NCBI GenBank assembly: GCA_019918135.1
Contig: WBZZ01006793.1
Location: 1 to 64,000 of the forward strand
Direction of reading: 5' to 3'
From: Paulinella micropora
Taxonomy: Eukaryota; Cercozoa; Imbricatea; Euglyphida; Paulinellidae
DNA length: 64,000 nt
The position numbers were made by a program, and so were the translations under genes. Below the pieces are notes generated by a model. That model made no database searches, was not told the DNA's origin, and saw nothing but the letters and a program-made list of their open reading frames with translations. Shown here piece after piece: positions 51,158 through 61,644 of this stretch; position 1 is the stretch's first letter; the number at the start of each line of letters is the position of its first letter.

Positions 51158-51482
51158 GCAAAGAAGGGCCGAGATGAGCGGCAGAATGCGCTGCCTCGGC
51201 GACTTTGATTTGGATACTCTGCGCCTGCGGTTTGTGCAAGAGGACAGTGAATTTGTACGAGCCAGGCCGTGGCTTCTCACCGTGCCCTACGCCATCCGCA
51301 CAGTGGCCATCCGGGATCTGCAAGCGGCGAGGGCCTCGGCCATCTCAAATCTTAGCCAGAAGGGCAAGTTCTTCCACTAGAAGAGAGTCAGCCTCCGCAA
51401 GTGGGAGGAGCGTAGGTCTACGATCGCAATCTCGCACACAGTCTGGGGGCGCCGGCGGGGCTTCTTTGCGGGCTTCCTGGGA

Positions 51483-51543
51483 CCCGGGGGGCAAGCCCCC
51501 CGCGCCCCCCCCTTGCTACCCTTTCAGCCCGCGGCAGCGGGCT
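51483..51543. repeat. Double-hairpin GC element, copy 2
   Basis: Reads ggggggcaagcccccc, a C run, ttgctaccctttcag, then agcccgcggcagcgggct. It is nearly identical to the copy at 62058 and replaces about 165 bp of the TnpB sequence between two gactc motifs. Confidence 0.8.
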
Positions 51544-51742
51544 GGACTCCAAGCGTGTAGTGAGTATCGACCCGGGCGTGAGGAGCTTTCTGACCATGTA
51601 TCACGCGGACTCGGGCGCGATAACCGAATGGGGCCGCGGATTCATTGCACGCGTGTACCGATTGCAGAAGCACATCGACAATCTGCTAAGCAAGGTTGGG
51701 CTACTGGCTAATGACAGCAGCAAGAAGCGCAACCGCTGGCGC

Positions 51743-51768
51743 CGAGGGGCGTGCCCCCCGCGGCCTTG
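51743..51768. repeat. Double-hairpin GC element, partial copy
   Basis: Only the first hairpin half (ggggcgtgccccccgcgg) is present, at the point where similarity to the TnpB gene stops. Confidence 0.5.
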
Positions 51769-51869
51769 TATGAGAAGCCATCCCCTCTGCACGAGCACCA
51801 ACCCCGCAGGGGGCGTCGTGTTCTTGCATAAGCAGGCGCACCCCGCGGCCCCTGCACGAGCAACACCTC

Positions 51870-53040
51870 CCCGGCCCCTTCCTCTCTTGGTTCTCAGTGC
51901 CAAGATTAAAACTTTGTCAGGGATTTTTTTAATGTTCTTTGTACATTTCTTTAGCGCGCCCCTGCCCTCCCCCTCCCGCTCCCGATTCTCAGACAGTCAG
52001 AAGGGAACGGGGGGGGGGGGAGGGAGCACATTCCGCCCTTCTTCCCCCCTTCTGTTCCCCTTGTTGTCGGGCAATTTTTTTTCTTCCTCTTTTCATATTT
52101 TGCTGACCTTCAAGTTGCGCACGGTGGCCGAGCCATGGCACGGACAGGACGCCGTCTGGGCAGTGAGGTTTTGTTCTCCTAGCACATAAACCACCGCCCA
52201 TCCATCCGCAGCAGGGTCGTGCCGAAGCACGGTGCGCAGGATCTGCGGAAGTAGGAAAAATATGAAAAGTGGAAAAGAAATTTTTTTTTGGAACGCGTCT
52301 GCACACACAAACAAGGGACAAGGGGATGGGGGGATAGCAGGGGATAAGGGAACAGAGAGACGAGAGGGGGGGGAGAGCACGTTCCGTCCCTCCCTGTACA
52401 CGTTCTCAGACGGGGGGTGGCCCTTCTTCCCCCCTTCCTCTTCCTCCCTCCCTCTCCTTTTCTTCCCCCCCGTCTGTTCCCTTTGTTGTCAGGCAAGAAT
52501 TTTTTTTCCTCCTTTCATATTTTTCCTGACCTTGCGCACGGTGGCCGACCCATGGCATGGGAGGACGCCGTCGGGGTAGTGAAGGCTTTTGTTTTTCTGG
52601 CACATTGACACTGCCCATCCATTTGCCGCAGGGTCGTGCTGGAGCACGGTGATCTACTCCTAGTTTTCAGTGCCCCCCAATGTAAGACCGTCGAGTGGGC
52701 CGGATGCTGCGGCAGCCTGAGGGTGCCGTTGCAAGTGTCAAGTGTAAGACTTTGTCGAGTTTTTATTAAAAGGACTTTTCTTGCACTTTCTTGGCACCCC
52801 AACCCGCCCTGTCCGTTCCTTTTCCTTCTCCCTCTCTTGCTCTCAGTGCCAAGATTAAAACCTTGTCAGGGATCTTTTTTCGCGTGATTTTGGTATATTT
52901 TTAGCGCGCCCCTACCCTCTCCCTTCTACTCCTTCCCACTCCCTGAGCCTGAGCCCCCGGGCTCAGGGGGCTTAGGTGAACCAAAAAAAATTAATAAAAA
53001 AAATCCTTGACAAATTTTTAATATTGGCGCTGAGAACTAA
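51870..53040. repeat. R-family repeat block
   Basis: R cores at 52106 and 52529, two opposed ttgcgcaggatctgcgg...aaacaaggg elements, 3' modules, and a sense-direction ttaataaaaaaaatcc module at 52988. No gene is seen. Confidence 0.7.
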
Positions 53041-53440
53041 GTTTCCGCTCACTTCCCGTTTATGGAACTTTTGGAACAATCAATAAAGTAGCAGTTCTTT
53101 GTTGTGATCTCATCGCGCCTGAGCGCAAGGTCTTGCTTACCGCCGCCACCAGGCGCAAAACGCACCCAATCTGCTGCCGAAATGGACCGGCCGGCTCACT
53201 CTTTTGCAAAGGGAAAAGGTCCTGTACGTCTTCCCGGGAAAGCGTGCACGAGCGACAGCTTTGGGAGAGAGAAAAAGATGGAAGGGGGGAAGGGAAGAGG
53301 GAGAAGGGGGGAGAGGATGGGGGGGGGGTGGGCACTCCCCCCTCCCCTCCCCCTTTACTGCAAAGTAATCTCCTTGTGGCAGGGAGCGCCCTTCTCCCTC
53401 TCGCTCTCCCCTGTTCCCCCCTTTTTCTCCCCTTCCTTCC
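53041..53440. other. Mixed unique sequence, no clear gene
   Basis: Begins with a sequence like that before the 19678 gene (cacttcccgttt), but the following frame breaks at once. Short protein-like pieces occur (for example 53130-53270) without a consistent frame. The block at 53290-53375 repeats the G/C spacer found before the TIR remnant (24605-24680). Confidence 0.4.
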
Positions 53441-56170
53441 CTCCCCCGTCGGTTCCCTTTGTTGTCGGGCAAAAAAATCTTTTTTTCCTCTTTTCATATT
53501 CCCGCGGATCTTGCGCACGGTGGCCGAGCTATGGCACGGACGGGACGCCGTCGGGGGTAAGTGAGTGGCTCTTGTCCTCCTAGCACATCGACCACCGCCC
53601 ATCTACTTGCCACAGGGTCGTGCTGGAGCACGGTGCTCTGTTCCTAGTTTTCAGTGCCCAAATGTACGAACGCCGAGTGGGCCGGATTCTACGGCAGCCT
53701 GAGGGTGCCGTTGCAAGTTTCAAGTGTAATGCCTTGTCGAGCTTTAATTCAGCGTAAATTCTCTCCATCTCCTAATTCGCAGTGTCAAGTGTAAGACTTT
53801 GTCGAGTTTTAATCCAGCGTGATTTTTCTTGCACCGGCGAAGCGCCCCATCCCCTGTCCATTCCCTTTCATTCCCTCTCTTGCTCTCAGTGCCAAGATTA
53901 AAACCTTTTCAGGGGTCTTTTTTCGCGTGATTTTTCTTGTATACCGACGAAGCGCGCCCCTCTCTATACACGTTCTCAGTGCCAAGATTGAAATCTTGTC
54001 AGTAAATTTTGTTATTAAATTTTTTTGTACAGCGGCAAAGCGCGCCCCTGCTCTCCATCTCCCGATTTCCAGGCAGTGGACTAAGACAATTCGTGCTTCC
54101 TCCTTCCCTGCCTCTTCCCTCTGCACACGCAAACAAGGGACGACGGAGAAAGGGGGATAGCAGGGGACAGGGGGAAAAGAGGGGGGAAGCACATCCCTCT
54201 CCCTTCTTCCTCCCTTCCTTTTCCTCCCTCCCCCTTTCTTCCTCCCCCGTCTGTTCCCTTTGCTGTCGGGCAAAAAAAAATTTTTTTCTTCTTTTCATAT
54301 TTCCGCGGATCTTGCGCACGGTGGTAGAGCCATGGTACGGACGGGACGCCGTCGGGATAGTGATGCCCTTGTCCTCCTGGCACATTGACCACCACCCATC
54401 CATCCGCCGCAGGGTCGTGCTGGAGCACGGTGCTGCGCTCCTAATTTTCAGTGCCCCAAGTGTACGACCGTCGAGCTTTAATTCAGCGTCAATTCTCTCC
54501 ATCTCCTAATTCTCAGTGTCAAGTGTAAGACTTTGTCGAGTTTTAATTCAGCGTGACTTTTCGTGCACTGGAGTAGGCGCCCCACTCCCCCCCTGTCCTT
54601 TCCCTTTCCCTCTCTTGATTATTCTCAGTGCCAAGATTAAGAATTTGTCAGGGATCTTTTTATTTTTTTTGTACACCGGCAAAGCGCCCCCCTGCCCTCC
54701 CTTTCTCCTGCTCCCGCCCCTGATTCTCAGACAGTGAGAAGGGACTGGGGGAGAAGCATATCCGGCCCCCTTCTTCCCCCCTTCCTCTTCCCCCATTCTT
54801 CTTTCCCCCGTCTGTTCTCTTTGTTGTTGGGCAAAAAAAACTTTTTTTCCTCTTTTCATATTCCCGCGGATCTTGCGCACGGTGGCCGAGCCATGGCACG
54901 GGCAGGACGCCGTCGTGGTAAGTGAGGGCTCTTGTCCTTCTAGTACATTGACCACCGCCCATCCATTCGCCGCAAGGTCGCGCTGGATCACGGTGCTCCG
55001 TTCCTAGTTTTCAGTGCCAACGTGTACGACAGTCAAGTGGGCCGGATGCTGCGGCAGCTTGAGGGTGCCGTTGCAAGTGTCAAGTGTAAGACTTTAATTC
55101 AGCGTTAAATTACATTTTCTTGGCGCGCCCCTGCTCCTCCCCTTCCCACTGCCACCCCCGACAATTCGTGCTTCCTCCTTCCCTGCCTCTTCCCTCTGCA
55201 AGATCTGCGGAAATATCTGCGGGAATATGAAAAGTGGAAAAGAAAATCTTTTTGGAACGCGTTTGCACGCGCTCTGAGGAGGGACGAGGGGATAGCAGGG
55301 GACAAAGAGAAAGGGAGGGGGGGGAAGGAGCATTTCCCTCCCTTCCTCTCTGCCCTTTGTCTTTCCCCCCGTTTGTTTCCTTTGTTGTCGGGCAAAAGAT
55401 TTTTTTTCCTCTTTTCATATTCCCGCTGATCTTGCGCACGGTGGCCGAGCCATGGCACGGACAGGATGCCGTCGGGGTAGTGAGGCCTTTGTCCTCCCAT
55501 CACAATGATCACCGCCCATTCATTCGCCGCAGGGTCGTGCTGGAGCACGGTGCCCTGCTCCTAGTTTTCAGTGCCCAAATGTAAGACCGTCGAGCTTTAA
55601 TTCGGCGCATTCCTTTTCACACTCTCTTGGCGCCCCTACCCTCCCCCTTCCCTCCCGCTCCCAATTCCCCCTTCCCCTGCTCCTTGAGCCCCCCAAGCTC
55701 AGGGGGTCAGAGGAAGGGAAGAAAGGGGTAGGGGGGGGCGCCCCCCCCCCTCAATCGGTGGCCTCCAAAAAAAGTTTACTTATCTTTGCCCCCCCGCTCT
55801 GAGGAGGGAGGGGGATGTGCCGCGTGCTGCTCTTTCTCTCTCTCAGCCGCCTGCCAGTCTCTGGGGGGTTTGCCTTAACGGCGCTACAAACAAAATAAAT
55901 ACATGCAACGCCTCCGGGGCTAGCCAAGTAGCTAACTAGTACACGAACAGAGAAGGAGGCGTCTCCCTCCCCCTCTTTTGCGTTAACGGTGCTGCGGCAG
56001 ATGCCACAGTAGGGCGGTGGCTGCTGCTCTGCTCCCTTGCCCTTCTCCGCCCCCTCCCCTTGCTCGTCTGTTTCTTTGGTTGTCAGACAAAATTTTTTCT
56101 TTCCTCTTTTCATATTTTTCATATTTTTCTGACCTTGCACACAGTGGTCGAGTCATGGCACGGACAGGAC
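53441..56170. repeat. R-family repeat block
   Basis: R cores at 53509, 54309, 54867, 55430 and 56134 with the same modules as the main array. Palindrome module at 55680-55870, and an acaaacaaaataaatacatgc module at 55885. No gene is seen. Confidence 0.75.
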
Positions 56171-56174
56171 GCCG

Positions 56175-56670
56175 TCGGGGTGGTGAGAGGGGCGATGAAA
56201 GTGAGAGGGGGCTCCGAGAGTGAGAGGGGCGACGAGAGTGAGAGGGAGGGGGAGGACGTCTTCCTCACGGCTGCCAGCCGAGCGTCTGTGTGTGATTTTC
56301 TTTTTGCGCAGGTAGATTTTGGCGCCAAATTGTCGCTTACTGCTGTTTCCCCGGGAAGGCTAATACATACTGCCTTTTTCAACCGTATCACGCACCCTAC
56401 CTCTGGACGGCACAATTTGGCGCCAAATGAAGCGGCCGTTCCGGAGGCTAGCAGAGAAATCGGACGTTTTTCCGCGGGGAGAAACCCCGCGGGCCTTTTA
56501 CTCGTACGAAAATGTTTTTCGGCCCTCTCACCTTCCCTAAAGGCATGGAGGTGCAGAGCAAAGGGGAGCAGGGCGACAAGGGTGAGAGGGGCGACAAAGG
56601 TGAGAGGGAAGGGGGAGGACGTCTTCCTCACGGCGGTGTTGGGGCGTCTGTGTGTTGGTTTTTTTTGTGT
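56175..56670 (-). repeat. H elements in reverse orientation (two units)
   Basis: Reverse-strand copies of the H unit with short 18-bp arrays (56185-56245 and 56565-56610), ttttggcgccaaatt at 56316, tttccccgggaa at 56346, atttggcgccaaa at 56413 and ccgcggggagaaaccccgcgg at 56472. The dyads and boundaries match the 48.8-49.8 kb array in mirror order. Confidence 0.75.
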
Positions 56671-56912
56671 TGTGAGTTACAGGTATGCTTTTTTCCCTTT
56701 CCGAATGAAAAGAAAAGGGGGAGGGAGTAGCGTTACCACATTATCTCCCCCCTCCCTTCCCATTTTCTTATCCCCCTCTTCCCTCTTCAGCTGGCCTTTT
56801 ACTTTCTTCCCCCTCCCCCGTCCCTTTCCTCTCCCTCTTTTAGTTTTCGGTGCCAAGATTAAAACTTTGTCAAAGGTTTTCTTTTAACTTTTTTTTGTAC
56901 ATTCTTACAAAC

Positions 56913-58310
56913 CTAGAGACATTCTCTCGGACTCGTGTGGCTTTGCTGATCAAACCAGCGCTCAATCCGAGCGGCTAGGCTTGCTCGACCAAGCCACGAC
57001 CCGTGAAAGCCCGGCTCCATGTGCGTAAAACTCTGTGGGAACATTGTTTGCATGTAGGGCAGATCGTAGTAGGTTAGGGGGTCCTTTGCCGAAAGCAGGA
57101 AGAGAGTGCTTGGGGAATCCAGAAGATTGTGAGAGCAGTGAGGCCAGAAACAGAAGCGATAGGGCAGAAACTTAAAATAGCAACGACCTAGCTTTTCGTG
57201 CATCAGAAAAGCTGCAAAAAGCCTGGATACCCAGGGGTTCGAGGACCCGCCGCGCCGTGTCAGGATCGACAGGATCTGTGAGAACGGCTGGCAGACTGCC
57301 CCGTACGCCAGCGTGCAGGCAGACACCGTAAGCACAGGCTCAATCAGGACGCAGGAACGGACGCGGTAGCCACCGCCATACCTGTGCAGGAAACCATGAC
57401 TCACCACAGCCCCTAGAGACCAGCCCACAATACTAATTTCCCTGATTCCCAAGCTTTGCAAGTAGGCGTGTAGTCGAGCCAAGAATCTGTCGAGGGTAAC
57501 GCCCGAGCTGGTCGCGGTGAGTTCGCCAAAGTACCAAAGCGGAGCAAAGACGGGCGCCACCACCACCTCACCGGCGGGGATTGCTCGTAGCAAGTTCCAG
57601 ATCGCTGCAAACTTGCAGGTGGCGCCATGGAAGAGCAGGACGACACGTGAGGCTGGGCGCACAGGTCCCCGAACGACAAGAGGAAAATCCGCGTCGCGGG
57701 CTTGCCAGACCACCTGGCCCTTCCAGCAGACGTAGGCGCACAGAAGCAAGTCCAAGGCGTACATCACGCGATTGGTGATCCAGGGCAAGTCCAGAGCGTG
57801 GGGTCGTATCTCCCAGATGGAAGATAAACTGCGGGCGGGCTCGCGGCCACGCGGGAAGTGACGCCTCACTGCTGCCAACAGCTTCCCCGCCAAGGCTAGC
57901 TTCCTTTTCCGCGCCTGCGCCCCGCCCCTGCCAGCGCACAGAATGTCACAAAACACTTGGCGCAGTTCCTGATCTGAGCACACCGCCAAGGCGCGGAAGT
58001 TGACAAGAGGAGCCACGGCAGCCTCGATCTGTTGCGCGTCTGCTTTCCGGAAAAATTCCAAGCACGATAGTATATCAAGATCGCTTGGATTGCTATGGCT
58101 ACGCTCAGTCCTCCAGTGTTCGATCATCCTACGATGGGCAGACCTAATATAGCTCTTCCATGCCAACTCACAAATCAGCCAGCCCGTGAGCGTGGCCCAC
58201 GCCAAGAGCCTGAGCAACGCCGAGGAAGAAGACGAAACTAAGAGATACACGTCCGACAAGACCAGAAACATCGTCAGCCCAAGCGACAACCCCTCGTACA
58301 GACCCGCCAT
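56913..58310 (-). CDS. Membrane-anchored alpha/beta hydrolase
   Basis: 465 aa from the ATG at 58310, chosen for its gccATGG context; an ATG 22 codons upstream is also in frame. Two N-terminal hydrophobic segments (~8-28 and 31-51) and a third near 183-197 suggest membrane anchoring. The hydrolase core shows the oxyanion-loop HG (~228, VVLLFHGATCKF), the nucleophile elbow GWSLG (S ~298), an acid D ~410 (LLSAKDPLTYYD) and H ~436 (EPGFHGSW), the standard Ser-Asp-His order. The substrate is unknown; lipase or esterase activity on host lipids is plausible. The family is broad, and host-derived and viral origins cannot be separated. The frame is intact. Confidence 0.75.
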   Translation of the reverse strand: MAGLYEGLSLGLTMFLVLSDVYLLVSSSSSALLRLLAWATLTGWLICELAWKSYIRSAHRRMIEHWRTERSHSNPSDLDILSCLEFFRKADAQQIEAAVAPLVNFRALAVCSDQELRQVFCDILCAGRGGAQARKRKLALAGKLLAAVRRHFPRGREPARSLSSIWEIRPHALDLPWITNRVMYALDLLLCAYVCWKGQVVWQARDADFPLVVRGPVRPASRVVLLFHGATCKFAAIWNLLRAIPAGEVVVAPVFAPLWYFGELTATSSGVTLDRFLARLHAYLQSLGIREISIVGWSLGAVVSHGFLHRYGGGYRVRSCVLIEPVLTVSACTLAYGAVCQPFSQILSILTRRGGSSNPWVSRLFAAFLMHEKLGRCYFKFLPYRFCFWPHCSHNLLDSPSTLFLLSAKDPLTYYDLPYMQTMFPQSFTHMEPGFHGSWLGRASLAARIERWFDQQSHTSPRECL

Positions 58311-58428
58311 GGCCGCAGATTTCCAACAGAAAGAGAAAGGGCCAGAGAGAGGGAAGAACTCTTTAATAAAAAACAACTATTGGTAATAGTAACTAAAAAG
58401 AGAGAGAGAGGAAAGGAAGCTATTTGAA

Positions 58429-58797
58429 ATGGAAACAATAATTGAAGAGGAGGTTCTCGCGGGAGTCCCCCCAACAGCAAACGATCACCGCCCGTGTGCT
58501 CTCGCCAATTCTGAATTGGAGACAATAGCGCTGTCGAGGGGCATGGCCGACCACGAGTCCCGCCTATCCAAGTGGCGGCGGTGGGTTTTTGTTTGGCTCT
58601 CCGGCTTCGGCCCGTCAGGCTGTGCGTTCGCAGTAGCAATGTTTAACGATGCACATGCCAACTGGAAAATGACGGGACTGGAGTCTATCCTCTGGGTTTC
58701 GATTCCGTGCATGATTCTTCAGGTCTTGTGCTTTATCGGGGGATTCACCTGTCTGCAAAACTGGGATTTCTCATCATGGGCCACGGTTCGTCCATGA
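58429..58797 (+). CDS. Membrane protein, first part (two helices)
   Basis: 122 aa with an acidic N-terminus (METIIEEEVLAG) and two hydrophobic segments (WVFVWLSGFGPSGCAFAVAMF and ILWVSIPCMILQVLCFIGGF). It ends 20 bp inside the next frame. It could be a separate gene with an overlapping neighbour, or the first part of one six-helix protein joined to the next frame by a -1 change. Confidence 0.55.
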   Translation: METIIEEEVLAGVPPTANDHRPCALANSELETIALSRGMADHESRLSKWRRWVFVWLSGFGPSGCAFAVAMFNDAHANWKMTGLESILWVSIPCMILQVLCFIGGFTCLQNWDFSSWATVRP

Positions 58798-59288
58798 GAA
58801 AGAAGGAAGCGCTTTTAAGCAACTGGTCCAATACCGCCATCTGCGGCGCTCTGCTCTTTACCATCACCTTTGCTATGCTTCCCGCTCTGCCGAAAAACGA
58901 AGGACCGCAATCTTCTTTCATCACACAATATTACGTGCTCTGGACGTGGATGGCATCGGGCAACACGTGGTTTGCTCTTATGCTCAGTGGCGTAGCCTCG
59001 CTATTTCTCGGAGCGTACGATGAAAAGGAGTCGTTGCAGTTTATGGCTCGTTTCCAGACACCGCTTGGGGCACCCGTATTTACCACTCTCCTGGGCATTA
59101 TGTTTCTCTATATGTCTGCCTCTCTGTATGTGTGGGAGGTGTACGGAAAAGTGGCGGGAGGCACGGTGTGCCTGATCTGGCCCTTTGGCATTTTCGGGGT
59201 CGTCAATGAAGGTTGGCAGATGGCTTTCTGGCACCCCATTGAGTTACAAAACCCCCCGCCCCCACCGCCGGGGGTTGCAACCTCCTGA
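58778..59288 (+). CDS. Membrane protein, second part (four helices)
   Basis: 170 aa from the ATG at 58778 (MGHGSSMRKKEALLSN). It has four hydrophobic segments: AICGALLFTITFAMLPAL, FALMLSGVASLFLGAY, PVFTTLLGIMFLYMSASLYV and TVCLIWPFGIFGVVN. The C-terminus is Pro-rich. The frame is also open upstream to 58707, which allows a fusion with the preceding frame. AATAAA follows 69 bp after the stop. The topology resembles small tetraspan proteins, but no family is recognised. Confidence 0.6.
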
Positions 59289-59356
59289 CGGGAAAGACTG
59301 GGCGAACTGTCTGTGGTACGGCCGAAAAGGCAACAAAGGTGTTTTTACTTGGTTTA

Positions 59357-59362
59357 AATAAA
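59357..59362 (+). terminator. AATAAA polyadenylation signal
   Basis: AATAAA 69 bp downstream of the stop at 59288, followed by a T/GT-rich stretch (59385-59400), as expected for a eukaryote-type transcript end. Confidence 0.55.
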
Positions 59363-59563
59363 CAACTAGGTTTTGCATATATTGTTTTGTTCCTTTCTTC
59401 TAGCTTCTTGCACGGGCTGCGTGGCAAGCTGTGTGTTTCTCCTTTTGTTTGCCCTTCTTCTTGTCCACGTGGGAGAGGAGGGCGGGGGGGGTGCTTCTAC
59501 CCTACCCCCTGCTTTTTCTCCATTATTTCGGACGGGTAGGATGAGGAGAAAATATAAAAACCC

Positions 59564-61045
59564 ATGCAAGCACGGGTACTCGCAGCGACCGCCGACGACG
59601 ATGAGGACCAAAACAAGACGCCTCGCCTGTCTCCGCGCCTGGTAGAGGCATGCTGGCTGACTAGCACGACCACAGAGCTGTTTGAGCCCGCTGCATTGTC
59701 GACGGACAACCTGCCGTTTCTGCGCTAAGCCCAGGCGTGCCAAGGGCTGTGGCTGACCATGCTCGAAAAGTCGATCCGCAGGGGCGATCTGGCACGGGCA
59801 CAGAACTTGCTACAAGCTTGGTGTGTGGAGGCTAAGGACGGGGCGACAAAGGTGAGAGGGGCGACGAGAGTGAGAGGGAAGGGGGAGGACATCTTCCTCA
59901 CGCGCGGGGGGTACGTTTGTACTTTTATTCTAGTTTGTGATACGGTCGGGGTTTGACACTCCCAAGATATCAATTCAATCCAACGTTCTAAAACATCTCC
60001 ATGTCATCCAAGGTTACTTGAAGCTTAGTCTTTTTGTGGATATATTTGGCGAACACCCGCTCAGTACATGCTCGCTGCCTGTTCCCAGAGGGGCCAGGGC
60101 GTGACAGAGGACACCGCCCAAACCCTGGAGTGGTACGGGCGAGCAGCCGCGCAGAACCACAGGGGCGCCCTGCGGATATTGGGCATTGTGTATTATTTTG
60201 GTCGCTAGTCCAGCTCGAGCGTGACGAGGTGTGGGCCATACTAGGCGACGCCAGCGACATGCTGCGGTTGTCGGATCCAAGGTGGCTCTCCGCGGCCATG
60301 GCGGCGCGATCTCCCGTGCTGCTGCACTTCTTATTGCGGCTCAACCCGCCGCCGAGTGCGCCGCGCTGCCGGGCGCTGCTGGAGATGGCGGTTTCCATCG
60401 CGTGCATGCCGGCGACCGATGACGACGACAGCTTTGTGGTGCAGGCGAGGTCCGTGCCGCACGCTCTGTGCCTGGCCGGCATCTTTGCACGTGAGGGCGC
60501 GTCGCTGCAAGGCGCGTGGCTCGAGAGCTGGGGGCCGGACTTTGCTGTGTCCCATGCTTACTGGCACAATCTGCGGCCTCGGCTGATTGCGTAGGGGCTC
60601 AAGTCGCCCGCAGAGCTACTTGTGTACTTGGACGAGCTGTGTGATGACACGTGGCTGGCTAGTCTGGAAGCGGAAGAGAGCAGCAGTAAGGAACAAGACG
60701 AAAACAACGACGAGGACCCTCGGCAGGACGAGGACGCGCCCGGCCCCTCGGCAGGACAACGTCGCGCGGCTGAAACCCGAGCTCTGGCCCGACGCGGACG
60801 ACAAGGGTGCAATAAACGCCGCGCTAGCCTCCCTTGACGGCCTGCGCGCTAAGCTCGCCGACCAGCAGGCCAAGCTGGCACGCGTGTGCTGCGTCGTTTG
60901 CCTTGAAGAGCCCGGTGAGGGCTCAGCACGAATTACCACGTTTTTTCCGTGCGGTCATAATCGGGTCTGTACCGACTGCGCGGCGCAGCTGAAGATCTGC
61001 CCGCTGTGCCGTCGCGAGATCAGAGAATTCGTCGTGCCCGTGTGA
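59564..61045 (+). pseudogene. Broken Sel1-repeat/RING-finger gene
   Basis: Starts with an ATG at 59564 (MQARVLAATADDDEDQN). The frame meets TAA at 59726-59728 but continues as protein (GLWLTMLEKSIRRGDLARAQ). A piece of H element interrupts it at 59838-59910. A Sel1-type repeat follows (GQGVTEDTAQTLEWYGRAA, HRGALRILGIVYYFG). After a -1 change the sequence is LERDEVWAILGDASDML and onward, broken by TAG at 60592-60594. A last frame change leads to a complete RING-HC finger near 60883-61020 (CVVC...PCGH...CTDC...CPLC). An intact gene would probably be a ubiquitin ligase with Sel1 repeats. The four lesions make it a pseudogene, unless the RING end is expressed alone. Confidence 0.6.
59838..59910 (-). 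repeat. H-element fragment inside the Sel1-RING gene
   Basis: Contains two to three 18-bp units in reverse (ggcgacaaaggtgagagg) and the gaggacatcttcctcacg boundary of the H unit. Flanking protein similarity is interrupted exactly here. Confidence 0.65.
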
Positions 61046-61158
61046 AACAAACCCCCCTCCAAGGAGCAGGGCAGAAAAAGGGGGAGGAGCGGGGCGCGCC
61101 AAAAAAATGCAATTTTTTTTAAAATTAAAACTCGACAACTGAAGACTTTGGGTGCGGG

Positions 61159-61350
61159 GTGGCTTTGTACCTCAAACGTAATGAAGTGGCCAGGATACTG
61201 GAATTTGCATTCCAAGACTTCGACAACGTAGGTCCGATCGACAATGATAAGCTGCAAAGCCTGATTCGGGAGTGCATGAAGAAATTTAGTAGCTATGACA
61301 TGTTTCTCGAGGTGTGTACAAGGTTGATAAGAATCAAGACAAAACCCTGT
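61159..61350 (+). pseudogene. Gene fragment between repeat modules
   Basis: Reads YLKRNEVARILEFAFQDFDN, then DNDKLQSLIRECMKKFSSYD and MFLEVCTRLIRIKTK, a helical protein fragment. Both ends run into R-family 3' modules (aaaactcgacaac on the left, agttctcagtggcaaa on the right). No start codon of its own is seen. Confidence 0.4.
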
Positions 61351-61644
61351 CCTAGTTCTCAGTGGCAAATGGAAGACTTTGTCAAACTTTAATAAAAAAA
61401 ATTCGGGAGAGGGACTATGAAGAGCACAGTACAGCAAGCAGGTCAGCGCAGAAGGCGACAGCAGCTCCAGTCACCACGGAGACGGCGCCGGCTAATACTA
61501 AATCGGGGTGGATGGGCTGTTGCGGGGCTCTGAGCGAAAGGTGCCCCAGATTTCTAGTCTAAAAACAAAATCCAATTGTGCCGTTGGAAAAACCAGTTTT
61601 ATTGATACGGCCGAAAGGAGGCAATCACAAGCGGTTTTGGGGCA

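Larger units (their letters stand above)
51031..51745 (+). pseudogene. Decayed second TnpB/Fanzor copy
   Basis: Segments match the 42968-44916 gene in order: 43470-43528, 43798-44120 (LGDFDLDTLRLRFV..., with a TAG at FFH*), and 44288-44480 (VSIDPGVRSFLTMYHADSG..., RuvC D retained). The zinc-ribbon end is missing. At each internal deletion point a GC-rich hairpin element is present instead (51095-51157, 51483-51543, and a part at 51743-51768). The first deletion removes the Lys-rich insert. Confidence 0.75.

Noticed and set aside
51483..51543. Double-hairpin elements as introns (3' ...ctttcag)
   Set aside because: No proper 5' splice site is present, and removing the element does not restore the missing TnpB segments or the frame.
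16771..56170. tRNA-like A box (tggccgagccatgg) in the R core
   Set aside because: No matching B box or cloverleaf can be drawn, and the same bases are explained by the antisense RING-like coding sequence.
59726..60594. Alternative genetic code suggested by in-frame TAA and TAG
   Set aside because: Intact genes in the window end with TAA, TAG and TGA. The same locus also has frame changes and an insertion, so decay is the simpler reading.
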